Origin: Pseudomonas citronellolis | GTDB lineage: Bacteria > Pseudomonadota > Gammaproteobacteria > Pseudomonadales > Pseudomonadaceae | DNA length: 64,000 bases | Assembly (NCBI RefSeq): GCF_900112375.1 | Contig: NZ_FOLS01000032.1 | Span: 31,411-95,410 of the forward strand | Direction: 5' to 3' | Shown here: positions 51,401 to 59,236 of the stretch, piece after piece | Layout of the letters: the number at the start of each line of letters is the position of its first letter | How positions within the stretch are numbered: position 1 is the first letter of the stretch | The notes under the pieces: generated by a model | The model's database searches: none | Told to the model about the DNA's origin: nothing | What the model saw: only the letters and a program-made list of their open reading frames with translations | Program-made: the position numbers and the translations under genes

Positions 51401-52403
51401 CAAGGTCTTCCAGGCCGCGCGGGTGAACGGCGACGCGCTCAAGCGCGGCACCTTCGTGGTACCGACGCTGATCGAGCTGGACAGCTTCGACGAGCTCAAG
51501 CGCGAGATCTTCGGCCCGGTGCTGCACCTGGTGCGCTACGAGCGCTCCGACCTGGACCAGTTGCTGGCGCAGATCAACGCCTCCGGCTACGGCCTGACCC
51601 TCGGCGTGCACACGCGCATCGACGAGACCATCAGCCAGGTGGTGGGCAACGCCCATGTCGGCAACCTGTACGTGAACCGCAACATCGTCGGCGCCGTGGT
51701 CGGCGTGCAGCCGTTCGGCGGCGAAGGCCTGTCCGGCACCGGCCCGAAGGCCGGCGGCCCGCTGTACCTGTTCCGCCTGCTGTCGACCCGCCCGCGCGAC
51801 GCGGTGGCCAGGCAGCTGACCGGCGACAACGTCCAGGCCCTGCCGCGCCCGGCCGAGCGCGAGAAGGCCCTGCAAGCCCTGCGCGACTGGGCGGCCAAGC
51901 AGGAGCCGGAACTGGCGAAGGTGGCGGACGAGTTCGCCAGCCTGGCGCAGAGCTACGCCTGCCACGTGCTGACCGGCCCGACCGGCGAACGCAACACCTA
52001 CACCCTGCTGCCGCGCGAGCGTGTGCTGAACCTCGCCGAGGAGCGCGCCGACCTGCTGGTGCAACTGGCCGCCACCCTGGCGGTGGGCAGCCTGGCGGTA
52101 TGGCCGGCGAGCCAGCGCGAGCTGCGTGACGGCCTGCCGAAGGAAGTGCAGAAGCGTATCGAGCTGGTCAGCGACTGGACCGCCGCCGAAGCCGCCTTCG
52201 ACGCCATCCTGCACCACGGCGATTCCGACCAGCTGCGCGAGGTGTGCGAACAGGCCGCCAAGCGCAAGGGCGCCATCGTTGGCGTGCACGGCCTGGGCAA
52301 GGGTGAAACCGACGTACCGCTGGAGCGCCTGCTGGTGGAGCACGCCCTGAGCGTGAACACTGCGGCCGCCGGCGGTAACGCCAGCCTGATGACCATCGGC
52401 TGA
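48468..52403 (+). CDS. putA: Trifunctional PutA: proline dehydrogenase / P5C dehydrogenase / regulator
   Basis: 1311-residue flavoenzyme that oxidises proline to glutamate. It has an N-terminal ribbon-helix-helix (TTTLGVKLDDATRERLKQ, residues about 3-48), so it probably also represses transcription. The FAD proline dehydrogenase domain (about residues 90-560) contains LSALHPRYSR and NTSFVNR. The P5C dehydrogenase domain (about residues 650-1110) contains SPWNFPLAIFSG, GSTEVAG and the catalytic Cys in AGQRCSALRV. A C-terminal extension follows. Proline feeds carbon and nitrogen in Pseudomonas. Confidence 0.97.
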   Translation: MATTTLGVKLDDATRERLKQAAQAIERTPHWIIKQAIFNYLEQIEGGLSPAAQSGLAAAAGEESLEALNEQGLQVFLDFAESILPQSVLRAAITSAYRRPETEALPMLLEQARLPQDKAEAANKMALGIAEKLRNQKSAGGRQGLVQGLLQEFSLSSQEGVALMCLAEALLRIPDKATRDALIRDKISNGNWSQHLGQSPSMFVNAASWGLLITGKLVSTHTEAGMTSSLNRIIGKSGEPLIRKGVDMAMRLMGEQFVTGETIGEALANAAAMESRGFRYSYDMLGEAALTDEDAKRYLASYEQAIHAIGKASHGRGIYEGPGISIKLSALHPRYSRAQYDRVMDELYPTLLGLTQMAKQYDIGINIDAEEADRLEISLDLLERLCFEPSLSGWNGIGFVIQGYQKRCPYVIDYVIDLAKRSRHRLMIRLVKGAYWDSEIKLAQVNGLEGYPVYTRKPYTDVSYIACARKLLAVPEAIYPQFATHNAHSLSAIYQIAGQNYYPGQYEFQCLHGMGEPLYEQVVGKVADGKFNRPCRIYAPVGSHETLLAYLVRRLLENGANTSFVNRIADHSISLQDLVTDPVQQVEQMAAQEGTLGLPHPRIPLPRDLYGEGRANSAGLDLANEHRLGSLSSALLTSTNQAYVAQPVLGGEAPAPAAAEPVKNPADHRDVVGQVHEASEADVNNALLSAQASGPIWQSTLPEERAAVLERAADQMESEMQQLMGLLVRESGKTFANAIAEVREAVDFLRYYAAQARTFSNDSHRPLGPVVCISPWNFPLAIFSGQVAAALAAGNTVLAKPAEQTPLIAAQAVRILLEAGVPAGVLQLLPGRGETVGARLVGDERVRGVMFTGSTEVAGILQRNIAGRLDAQGRAIPLIAETGGMNAMIVDSSALAEQVVVDVINSAFDSAGQRCSALRVLCVQADVADRVVQMLKGAMAEYTLGSPEHLNVDIGPVIDAEAKGNIDRHIQAMRDKGRKVFQAARVNGDALKRGTFVVPTLIELDSFDELKREIFGPVLHLVRYERSDLDQLLAQINASGYGLTLGVHTRIDETISQVVGNAHVGNLYVNRNIVGAVVGVQPFGGEGLSGTGPKAGGPLYLFRLLSTRPRDAVARQLTGDNVQALPRPAEREKALQALRDWAAKQEPELAKVADEFASLAQSYACHVLTGPTGERNTYTLLPRERVLNLAEERADLLVQLAATLAVGSLAVWPASQRELRDGLPKEVQKRIELVSDWTAAEAAFDAILHHGDSDQLREVCEQAAKRKGAIVGVHGLGKGETDVPLERLLVEHALSVNTAAAGGNASLMTIG

Positions 52404-52410
52404 TGCGACG

Positions 52411-52436
52411 GCGGCGGCCCTACCCGGCCGCCGCCA
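52411..52436 (+). terminator. GC hairpin after putA
   Basis: GGCGGCGGCC and GGCCGCCGCC form a strong stem with a CTACCC loop 8 bp after the putA stop. No U-tract follows. A second hairpin (about 52559-52583, GCGGCGGGG with CCCCGCCGC then ATTCCTTCCTT) lies further on. They separate putA from the convergent ligase gene. Confidence 0.55.
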
Positions 52437-52593
52437 GCGACACCCGCGCCCTTGCGGCGCGAACCGCGCTACCGCCCTCGTCGAGGGGGCTACCCGCCCG
52501 GTAGCGCGGCTTTCCCTCCAGGCATTCCGTGCCTCGCGTCCACCCACACGGCGGATGCCGCGGCGGGGCTACCCTCCCCGCCGCATTCCTTCC

Positions 52594-53943
52594 TTACAGG
52601 AACCAGCGATATTCGCGAGCGCTGACTTCGTCCATGAACTCCAGGTGATCGTGGCGCTTGTTCTCGCAGTAGACGAAGACGAACTCGCTGCCGAGCCCTT
52701 CCTTGACCACCGGGTGGTTCTCCATGGCCGCCACCGCGCCAAGCATGTCGCGGGGGAAATCGATGCCGCTGTCGCGGTCTTCGTTCAGCGGGGCGATGGG
52801 TTCCTTGCCCGCTTCCAGGCCGTATTCCATGCCGGTGAGGATGGCCGCCAACACCAGGTACGGGTTGGCGTCGGCGCCGGCCAGACGGTGTTCGATGCGC
52901 AGGTTCCTGCCGTCGGACTCAGGGATGCGGATGCACGCGTCGCGGTCTTCGAAGCCCCAGCTGGCCTTGCTCGCCGCGTTCACCCGCGAGCCGTAGCGGC
53001 GGTAGGCGTTGTGGTTGGCGGCGAAGATCGGCATGCAGTGCGGCAGCAGCTCCAGGCAGCCGGCCACGGCGTGGCGCAGCGGGCGCTGGCCCTCGCCGTC
53101 GAGCAGGTTGCGGCCGTCGCGGTCGTACAGGCTGACGTGGACGTGCATGCCGCTGCCCGGCGCGTGCAGGTAGGGCTTGCTCATGAAGCTGGCGCGGTGC
53201 CCGTGCTTGAGCGCCACGCCACGGGTGGAGCGGGTGAACAGCGCGGCCTGGTCGGCGGCGTGCAGGCCGTCCTCGCAGTGGGCGAAGTTGATCTCGAACT
53301 GGCCCGGGCCGATCTCGGCGGTGATCACGTTGGCGTCCACGCCCTGCTCGCGCGAGGCTTCGACGATTTCATGCAGCACATCGGAGAAGCGCGACAGGCG
53401 CTCGATGTGCATGTTCGGCTGGTCGTCCTCGTCGTCGCACAGCGGGTCGCGCGGGTACTGCGGCAGGCCGTCCTTGAGCTTCCTGTCGAACAGGTAGAAC
53501 TCCAGCTCGAAGGCCACCACCGGGCGAATACCCTTGCCTTCCAGGCGCTTGAGCACGCGCGCCAGCACTTCCCGCGGTTCGAACTCGATGGGCGCCTCGG
53601 TGCCGTCGGAGCTGATGATCATCTGCCCCAGCGGCTGGCTCTCCCAGCGCACCGGCTTGAGCGTGCCGGGGATCAGCCGGCGCGGCGCGTCCGGGTCACC
53701 GTCGTTGAAGCAGTAGTCGCCGATCGGGTGCAGGCCGCCCTGCACGCCCAGCAGCACGCAGTTCTGCGGCAGCTTCAGGGGCGAGCCGGCGGCGACTTTC
53801 TCCAGCATGTCCACCGGGTAGCGCTTGCCGTAGAAATGCCCGGGGATGTCCAGGCAGATCAGGTCGACGTAGCGCACGTCCGGGTACTGGGCGCGGAAGG
53901 CGCGTACTTCGCTGAGCAGGTCGGGGAAGGTTTGGCGGTTCAT
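52594..53943 (-). CDS. Glutamylpolyamine synthetase (glutamine-synthetase family, PuuA/PauA type)
   Basis: 449-residue enzyme of the glutamine synthetase superfamily with EFYLFDRK, AEIGPGQFEINF, GSGMHVHVSL and an N-terminal beta-grasp domain. Polyamine-linked members attach glutamate to putrescine or other amines, the first step of gamma-glutamylated polyamine breakdown. The two genes upstream in the operon (PuuR-like regulator and PuuB-like oxidase) support this over nitrogen-assimilating GlnA. Pseudomonas carries several PauA paralogues, so the exact amine is open. Confidence 0.88.
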   Translation of the reverse strand: MNRQTFPDLLSEVRAFRAQYPDVRYVDLICLDIPGHFYGKRYPVDMLEKVAAGSPLKLPQNCVLLGVQGGLHPIGDYCFNDGDPDAPRRLIPGTLKPVRWESQPLGQMIISSDGTEAPIEFEPREVLARVLKRLEGKGIRPVVAFELEFYLFDRKLKDGLPQYPRDPLCDDEDDQPNMHIERLSRFSDVLHEIVEASREQGVDANVITAEIGPGQFEINFAHCEDGLHAADQAALFTRSTRGVALKHGHRASFMSKPYLHAPGSGMHVHVSLYDRDGRNLLDGEGQRPLRHAVAGCLELLPHCMPIFAANHNAYRRYGSRVNAASKASWGFEDRDACIRIPESDGRNLRIEHRLAGADANPYLVLAAILTGMEYGLEAGKEPIAPLNEDRDSGIDFPRDMLGAVAAMENHPVVKEGLGSEFVFVYCENKRHDHLEFMDEVSAREYRWFL

Positions 53944-53979
53944 CTTCTTGGTGCCTGTGTCGGGCGCGGCCGGATGCCT

Positions 53980-54528
53980 TCAGGTGAAGATCCAGAGCAC
54001 CCTCGTTGGTTTGTCGGTCAGGTTGCCGTAGCGGAACTTCGCGTGCGGCGGCAGCTGGAAGCTGTCGTTGGGGTAAAGGGTGACGGTCTCGTCCTGGTAC
54101 CAGAGGGTCAGTTCGCCCTCCAGCACGAAGCCGCCCTGTTCGGAGCTGTCGTTGAGATGGTCTTCGCCGCTGGTGGCGCCGGGGGCGAGGATGCTGTCGA
54201 GCATCGAGAAGCCGCCGGACATGTTCGGCGAGGCGAGGATGTCGGTGATGCCGCCGGCGTAGTACAGCGTGCGGCGGTCAGCCGGGCGCGTCACCCAGGC
54301 CAGCTCGCGCGCCGGCCCCTCGGCGTAGAAGTAGGTGGTCGGCACGCCGAGGGCTTCGCTGATGGCCGTCAGGTCGGCCACGGTGGGGCGCGACAGACCG
54401 CGCTCGACCTGGGAGAGGAAGCCCACCGAGCGGCCGATGCGCTCGGCCAGGGCGCCGAGGGTCAGGTTCTTGTGCTTGCGCAGGTCGCGGATGAGGGTCG
54501 CGAGGTGTTCGTTCTGGTGTTCTTGCAT
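53980..54528 (-). CDS. XRE-cupin transcriptional regulator (PuuR/PauR-like)
   Basis: 182-residue regulator with an N-terminal XRE helix-turn-helix (LTLGALAERIGRSVGFLSQV, residues about 23-42) and a C-terminal cupin ligand-binding domain (GATSGEDHLNDSSEQGGFVL, YPNDSFQLPPHAKF). PuuR and PauR repress gamma-glutamylation pathway genes and are released by polyamines. It is the middle gene of the operon, 19 bp after the FAD oxidase and 36 bp before the ligase, suggesting local feedback control. Confidence 0.88.
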   Translation of the reverse strand: MQEHQNEHLATLIRDLRKHKNLTLGALAERIGRSVGFLSQVERGLSRPTVADLTAISEALGVPTTYFYAEGPARELAWVTRPADRRTLYYAGGITDILASPNMSGGFSMLDSILAPGATSGEDHLNDSSEQGGFVLEGELTLWYQDETVTLYPNDSFQLPPHAKFRYGNLTDKPTRVLWIFT

Positions 54529-54547
54529 AGGCGCTTTCCGGCTCGGA

Positions 54548-55837
54548 TCAGAAGAAGTCCCGCAAGCGATACCAGGCTTTGCCGACGGCTTCCAGTGGCG
54601 CGGCGAAGCGCTGGCCGCCGGGGAAGCCGGGATTGCTCAGGCGCTGGTACAGGTCGAGCTCCTCGTTGCGCCCCAGCATCGCCTGGCTGACCGCGCGGGC
54701 GGCGGCCAGGCTGGGCAGCACGCCGTGCCCAGAATAGCCCTGCAGCCAGTAGAGGTCGCCGCGGCGGCCGACGTCCGGGGTACGCCGCATGCTGCAGTCG
54801 ATGTGCCCGCCCCAGGCGTATTCCAGCTCCACCCCGCGCAGTTGCGGGAACACCCGCTCGACGTAGGGCCGGGTGGCGGCGCGGATGTCCGAGGGCATGC
54901 CGCCCAGGTAGGTGCAGCCACCGCCGAACAGCAGACGGTGGTCGGGGGTGAGGCGGAAGTAGTCGAGGACGAACTGGTTGTCGGTCACGCAGCAGTTCTT
55001 CGGCAGCAGCGAGTGCGCAAGCTCGGCGCCCAACGGCGCGGTGGCGACCTGGTAGGTGCCCACCGGCAGGATGCGCGCCGAGACCTGCTTGTCCAGGCCG
55101 TCGATGTAGGCGTTGCAGGCCAGCACCAGGGAGGCGCAACGGATGCTGCCGTGCTCGGTCTCGACGAGGTAGCCGTTGCCCTGCTCGCTATAGCGCAGCG
55201 CACGGGTCTGCTCGAAGATGCGCCCGCCGGCCTTCTCCAGCGCGCCGGCAAGGCCGTAGGCCAGTTTCAGCGGGTTGAGGTGCGCGGAATTCGGGTCGTA
55301 CAGGCCGGCCAGGTAGCGCTCGCTGCTAATCCACTGCGGCAGCTCGGCGCGGGAGACCATCTGCAGGCCTTCATAGCCCCAGCGGCGCGACGCCTCGCCC
55401 TGCCACTCCTCGAGCATGCCGACGCGGCGCGGCAGCACGGCAGTCCACAGGTGGCCGACGCGGTAGTCGCAGTCGAAGCCGTGGCGCTGCGGCAGGTCGC
55501 GCATTTCCCGCGCGGCCCAGAGCATGCCTTGCCACAGGCGCAGGGCGCCTTCATGGCCGAGGTCGGCCTCGATCGGCCCGAGGTCGCTGGACCAGCCCGG
55601 AAGCGCCTGGCCGCCGTTGCGCCCGGAAGCCGCCCAGGCGATGCGGCTGGCCTCGATGACGCAGACCTGGCGGCCGCCTTCGGCCAGCTGCAGCGCAGTG
55701 TGCAGGCCGCTGAAGCCGGCGCCGATCACCAGTACCTCGATCTCCAGCGCATCCGTCAGCTGCGCGCGGGGCTGCAGCAATTCCGGGCTGGCGGCGGCGT
55801 AGTAGGTGCCGACGGGCTGGCTGGATTGCAGGAACAT
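54548..55837 (-). CDS. Gamma-glutamylpolyamine oxidoreductase (FAD, PuuB/PauB-like)
   Basis: 429-residue FAD-dependent oxidase of the DAO family. It has an N-terminal dinucleotide fold VLVIGAGFSGLHTALQLAEG followed by the acidic VIEA, and conserved blocks ASGRNGGQALPG and LYWLQGYSGHGVLP near the C-terminus. It oxidises the amine of gamma-glutamyl-polyamines to the aldehyde. It is the first gene of a minus-strand operon with the PuuR-like regulator and ligase. GAGGTCGCC precedes the ATG at 55837. Confidence 0.9.
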   Translation of the reverse strand: MFLQSSQPVGTYYAAASPELLQPRAQLTDALEIEVLVIGAGFSGLHTALQLAEGGRQVCVIEASRIAWAASGRNGGQALPGWSSDLGPIEADLGHEGALRLWQGMLWAAREMRDLPQRHGFDCDYRVGHLWTAVLPRRVGMLEEWQGEASRRWGYEGLQMVSRAELPQWISSERYLAGLYDPNSAHLNPLKLAYGLAGALEKAGGRIFEQTRALRYSEQGNGYLVETEHGSIRCASLVLACNAYIDGLDKQVSARILPVGTYQVATAPLGAELAHSLLPKNCCVTDNQFVLDYFRLTPDHRLLFGGGCTYLGGMPSDIRAATRPYVERVFPQLRGVELEYAWGGHIDCSMRRTPDVGRRGDLYWLQGYSGHGVLPSLAAARAVSQAMLGRNEELDLYQRLSNPGFPGGQRFAAPLEAVGKAWYRLRDFF

Positions 55838-55844
55838 GGCGACC

Positions 55845-55898
55845 TCGTGAAATTGTCATGCTTGTTTTTCATGAAAACTAGCACAACTAATTTCACGA
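55845..55898. promoter_or_regulatory. Operator palindromes upstream of the polyamine-oxidase operon
   Basis: TCGTGAAATT (55845-55854) and AATTTCACGA (55889-55898) are exact inverted complements 34 bp apart. A perfect 12-bp TTTTCATGAAAA palindrome (55866-55877) lies midway. The left arm is 8 bp from the oxidase start. Binding by the operon's own PuuR-like protein is the obvious hypothesis. Confidence 0.6.
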
Positions 55899-56055
55899 AG
55901 CCAGCCCGGCGCGAATCCACAGCGACCCGCGGCAGCCCAGCCAGGGGGAAGCCGGGCCGTGCGCGCGGGATGACAGACGCCCATCTGTTGCTATGTTCTT
56001 AGGAGATAAAAAGGCCGCCGGACGCGGTTCGGTCGGGCGTACAGGGGATAACCGG

Positions 56056-56766
56056 ATGAATCGGATGCTGAAGCCGCAGCCTTATTGCAAGAATTGCCGA
56101 CTGGCACCGCCCACCCTCAGCGACGACAAGCTCCAGGAGCTGGAAGCCCTCATCAAGCCCGGCCACCTGCTGCACAAGGGCGACCACCTGTTCCGCCAGG
56201 GCGACGCCTTCCACAACGTCTACCTGGTGCGTTCCGGCTCGCTGAAGACGGTGACCACCAACGAGCAGGGCCTGGAGAAGATCACCGGCTTCTATTACGC
56301 CAACGAGATCTTCGGCTTCTCCGGCATGGACGAGGGCCGCTACCCGGTGTCGGCCATCGCCCTGGAAAGCACCCTGTGCAGCGAGATTCCCTTCGACCAG
56401 CTGGAGCTGCTGTCGCAGCAGATTCCCGGGCTGTCGCACCAGCTGCTGCTGATGATGAGCCGCAAGATCCGCGAGGACCAGCAGATGAAGCTGCTGCTCT
56501 CGCGGCTCAACGCCGACTCGCGGATCGCCGCCTTCCTGCTGAACATCTCCGCACACTTCCGCGAGCGCGGCTTCTCCGCCCTGCGCTTCCGCCTGAGCAT
56601 GTCGCGCCACGAGATCGGCGACTACCTGGGACTGGCGGTGGAAACTGTGTCACGCAGCTTCACCCGCCTGCAGAAGAACGGCCTGCTGCGGGTCAACGGG
56701 CGGGAGACGGAGATCGTCGACTTCACCGAGCTGTGCGCGCTGGCGGGTGGCGAGATCGAGCTGTAA
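56056..56766 (+). CDS. FNR/ANR-family regulator with altered cluster cysteines
   Basis: 236-residue Crp/Fnr-type regulator with a cyclic-nucleotide-like sensor domain and a C-terminal helix-turn-helix (SRHEIGDYLGLAVETVSRSF) keeping E..SR as in FNR, which contacts TTGAT half-sites. The N-terminal cysteine cluster is CKNCRLAPPT. C11 and C14 match two FNR ligands, but the third position (FNR C29) is Thr20. At the fourth (FNR C122, VCEIPF) it reads LCSEIPF, a Ser with a Cys shifted one place. Start 56056 has AGGGGATAACC upstream; an ATG at 55993 is possible. Confidence 0.85.
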   Translation: MNRMLKPQPYCKNCRLAPPTLSDDKLQELEALIKPGHLLHKGDHLFRQGDAFHNVYLVRSGSLKTVTTNEQGLEKITGFYYANEIFGFSGMDEGRYPVSAIALESTLCSEIPFDQLELLSQQIPGLSHQLLLMMSRKIREDQQMKLLLSRLNADSRIAAFLLNISAHFRERGFSALRFRLSMSRHEIGDYLGLAVETVSRSFTRLQKNGLLRVNGRETEIVDFTELCALAGGEIEL

Positions 56767-57060
56767 GGCCTTTATCGCGGACGGAGTCCGCTCCTACGGG
56801 AGCATGCCGATGGCATACGGCCGCGCCAGGTTTCTTTCGTAGGATGGGTTGAGCCTGCGAAACCCATGCGGTCATTGGCGATGGGTATCGCTCCGCTCAA
56901 CCCATCCTACGGTGCGTGTTCGCCTGAGGGTGTAGGAGCGGGCCCTGCCCGCGATTCGCGCGCAGGGCGCGCTCCTACATGGGCTATGCCATGGCTGATG
57001 CAGCGTAGGAGCGGATTCATCCGCGATGCGGCCGGCAGGCCGCCTCCGGCCCCGGGGCGC
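56767..57060. repeat. Dense extragenic repeat cluster
   Basis: A GCGGACGGAGTCCGCTCCTACG half unit (56776-56799), a full GTAGGATGGGTTGAG...CTCAACCCATCCTAC unit (56839-56911), a GTAGGAGCGGGCCCTGCCCGCG unit (about 56932-56979) and GTAGGAGCGGATTCATCCGCG (about 57006-57027) follow one another. The rest of the gap to 57148 is GC-rich hairpin sequence around CCCCGGGGCGCAAGGCCCCGG. No coding sequence is seen. Confidence 0.8.
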
Positions 57061-57148
57061 AAGGCCCCGGCCGGGAATAAAAGCCGCCCCGATGGACCAA
57101 AACGACGTCCGGGGGCGGGCGCGAGGCAGGTTGTGGGCAGCCGCCGCG

Positions 57149-57850
57149 TCAGGCGGGGCCGCTGCCCAGGCATTCAGGGCCCTGCAGGCGGGCCGTCCAG
57201 TCTTCCACCACGCCACTGGCCAGGCGTTGCGCGGCGGTCTTGCGCCAGCGCAGCGAGAGCGCGTCGCACGCCATCATCTGGCGCAGGCCGCAACGCTCCA
57301 GCGGTTCGCCGAAGTACCAGCGCAGCAGGCTGGCGACGCTCAGCTGCGGGTAGTGCCGCTGCACCAGCTCCAGCGGCGCGGCGGCGCTGACCATGCCGGC
57401 GCGGCGCACCCGGTAGAACCAGCCGCAGCGGCCCTGCTGCTGCAACTCCAGCGGCAGTTCCGGGAGGTTCCAGCGGCGCCCCAGGCGGTAGCACGGCGAG
57501 CGCGGCTGGCTGACTTCGATCAGCGCATCACCCCAGCGGAACAGGTCGCCGATACACACGTCCGCCTCGCTGATGCCGAAGGTCGAGAGGTTCTCGCCGA
57601 AGGCCGGTTGCTGCCAGCGCTGTTGCGGGTGCTGCTTGCGCCAGTGGCGGTAGTGCTCGGCCGGGTAGTGGTGCAGCGCGCGGTCGAGGCCGCCGTGGTG
57701 GCGCAGGTCGGCCTGTTCGTCGCCGGGCAGGCCTTCGCTGCCCAGCCAGACTTCCTCGCGGGTTTCCAGCTTGTCGATGGCGCTGACCAGACCGCCCCAG
57801 CACTCTTCGACTTTGCCTATGAAAACACCCTGGATGACGATGCCTTCCAC
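57149..57850 (-). CDS. YiiM-like MOSC-domain protein
   Basis: 233-residue MOSC-family protein. The core blocks are HHGGLDRALHHYPAEHY, PAFGENLSTFGISEAD, IGDLFRWGDALIEVSQPRSP with the conserved Cys in RSPCYRL, and WFYRVRRAG, followed by a three-helix C-terminal domain. It closely resembles E. coli YiiM, a molybdenum-cofactor-dependent enzyme that detoxifies N-hydroxylated bases. The start is GTG at 57850, so the exact N-terminus is uncertain. Divergent from the LysR gene. Confidence 0.85.
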   Translation of the reverse strand: MEGIVIQGVFIGKVEECWGGLVSAIDKLETREEVWLGSEGLPGDEQADLRHHGGLDRALHHYPAEHYRHWRKQHPQQRWQQPAFGENLSTFGISEADVCIGDLFRWGDALIEVSQPRSPCYRLGRRWNLPELPLELQQQGRCGWFYRVRRAGMVSAAAPLELVQRHYPQLSVASLLRWYFGEPLERCGLRQMMACDALSLRWRKTAAQRLASGVVEDWTARLQGPECLGSGPA

Positions 57851-57898
57851 CTTTGTCTACCCGTCTGCAGCAGCGGACAGGCACTAGACTAGAGCCTC

Positions 57899-57914
57899 GG
57901 ATAGGTTCCTATCC
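57899..57914. promoter_or_regulatory. Candidate LysR operator
   Basis: GGATAGGTTCCTATCC is a 7-bp-arm inverted repeat with TT centre in the 100-bp region between divergent yiiM-like and lysR genes, 37 bp upstream of the lysR ATG. It is a plausible LysR-type binding site controlling both directions. Confidence 0.5.
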
Positions 57915-57950
57915 ATTTCGATTTTCCAGTTTCGTTGATAAGCCGCGCTT

Positions 57951-58841
57951 ATGGATTTCCGCCAGCTCCGCTATTTCGTCGCGCTCTACGAGGAAGGCCA
58001 CGTCGGCCGTGCCGCCGAGCGCCTGGCCCTGTCGCAGCCGGCGCTGTCGCAGCAGATCCGCCAGTTGGAGCGGAGCCTCGACGTGGCCCTGTTCCAGCGC
58101 ATCGGCAAACGCCTGGTGCCGACCGTGGCAGCGCACACGCTGTACAACCATGCCGTGCCGCTGCTCGAAGGCCTGGAGCGCGCCCACGAGGCCCTGCGCG
58201 GCTTCCGCGGCCAGGCCGCGTGCAGCCTGGCCATTGGCGTGCTGCAGACGGTCAACGCCAGCCTGGTGCCCTACCTGGTGGAACGCCTGCACGCCGCGCA
58301 GCCGCATTTGCAGGTGCGCATCTACGAACTGTCCGGGGTGGAGATCGAGCGCCGGCTGCTGGCCGGGCAGTTGGACATCGGCATCGGCTTCCTGCCGCCG
58401 CGCCAGCCGGCGCTGCACGGCGTGGAGCTGTACCCGGACGAGCTGCAACTGGTGATCCCCGCCGACCACCCGTTGCGCGAATTCAAGAAGGTGTCCCTGG
58501 CCCAGGCCGCGGAGCTGCCGATGCTGCTGCTCGGCGAGGAATTCCGCGCCCGGCAGATCTGGCAGGAACAACTGGCCGCGATCGGCCGCCGGCCGCGGGT
58601 GCAGGCCGAGCTGAACCACATGAGCGGCATCCTCGACAGCCTGCCCCACAGCCGCTTCGCCACGGTGCTGCCGGGCCGCGCGCGGCAACTGCACAGCAAC
58701 CGCGACCTGCTGTGGAAGCCGTTGAGCGAGCCGCGCATTCCGCTGAGCGTGGGGTTGGTGTATCGCGATGCGCAGCGCCAGCACAGCACCGTGGAGTTGC
58801 TGCGCTCGCTGCTGGAATGCGTGGTGCAGAGTTTTTCGTAG
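57951..58841 (+). CDS. LysR-family transcriptional regulator
   Basis: 296-residue LysR-type regulator with an N-terminal winged helix (MDFRQLRYFVALYEEGHVGR and LSQPALSQQIRQLERSL) and a C-terminal two-lobe effector domain. It probably autoregulates and controls the divergent MOSC gene. Its ligand is not apparent. The TAG stop lies in the first bases of a GTAGGAGC repeat, so the repeat defines the C-terminus. Confidence 0.9.
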   Translation: MDFRQLRYFVALYEEGHVGRAAERLALSQPALSQQIRQLERSLDVALFQRIGKRLVPTVAAHTLYNHAVPLLEGLERAHEALRGFRGQAACSLAIGVLQTVNASLVPYLVERLHAAQPHLQVRIYELSGVEIERRLLAGQLDIGIGFLPPRQPALHGVELYPDELQLVIPADHPLREFKKVSLAQAAELPMLLLGEEFRARQIWQEQLAAIGRRPRVQAELNHMSGILDSLPHSRFATVLPGRARQLHSNRDLLWKPLSEPRIPLSVGLVYRDAQRQHSTVELLRSLLECVVQSFS

Positions 58842-59192
58842 GAGCACCGGTCTTGCAGGCCGCGCCGGAGTGCTCTTCGTAGGAGCGGACCTTGTCCGCG
58901 ATAGCCGGGCGTCCCGGCGCGTTTCGCGGATGAGATCCGCTCCTACGCCGCCCCACCCGCACCATTCCCCCTGTAGGAGCGCGCCCTGCGCGCGAATCGC
59001 GGGCAGGGCCCGCTCCTACAGGTTGCCGGGAGGCACGGTATTCCTCCCCCATAGAAGCGGACCTTGTCCGCGATAGCCGGGCGTCCCAGCGCGGATCGCG
59101 GATGAGATCCGCTCCTACGCCGGCCCACCCACGCCATTCCCCCTGTAGGAGCGCGCCCTGCGCGCGAATCGCGGGCAGGGCCCGCTCCTACA
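58838..59192. repeat. Tandem duplication of a composite GTAGGAGCG repeat
   Basis: A 142-bp composite unit at 58879-59020 is repeated at 59051-59192 with few changes (for example TAGAAGCGG for TAGGAGCGG). Each unit contains the GACCTTGTCCGCGATAGCCG, GATGAGATCCGCTCCTACG and GCGCCCTGCGCGCGAATCGC elements. The same composite in single copy is at 30339-30472. A partial GTAGGAGCACCGG unit precedes at 58838. Confidence 0.85.
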
Positions 59193-59203
59193 AAAATCGC
59201 AGG

Positions 59204-59236
59204 CAAAAGAAAACCCCGCCTTGCGAGCGGGGTTTT
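59204..59236 (-). terminator. Terminator of rsmY
   Basis: AAAACCCCGC (59210-59219) and GCGGGGTTTT (59227-59236) form a 10-bp stem. On the minus strand it is followed by CTTTTGCC. The palindrome is bidirectional by symmetry. Confidence 0.88.

Noticed and set aside
49932..52547. 871-codon minus-strand open frame over putA
   Set aside because: Antisense shadow of PutA with no recognisable domain.
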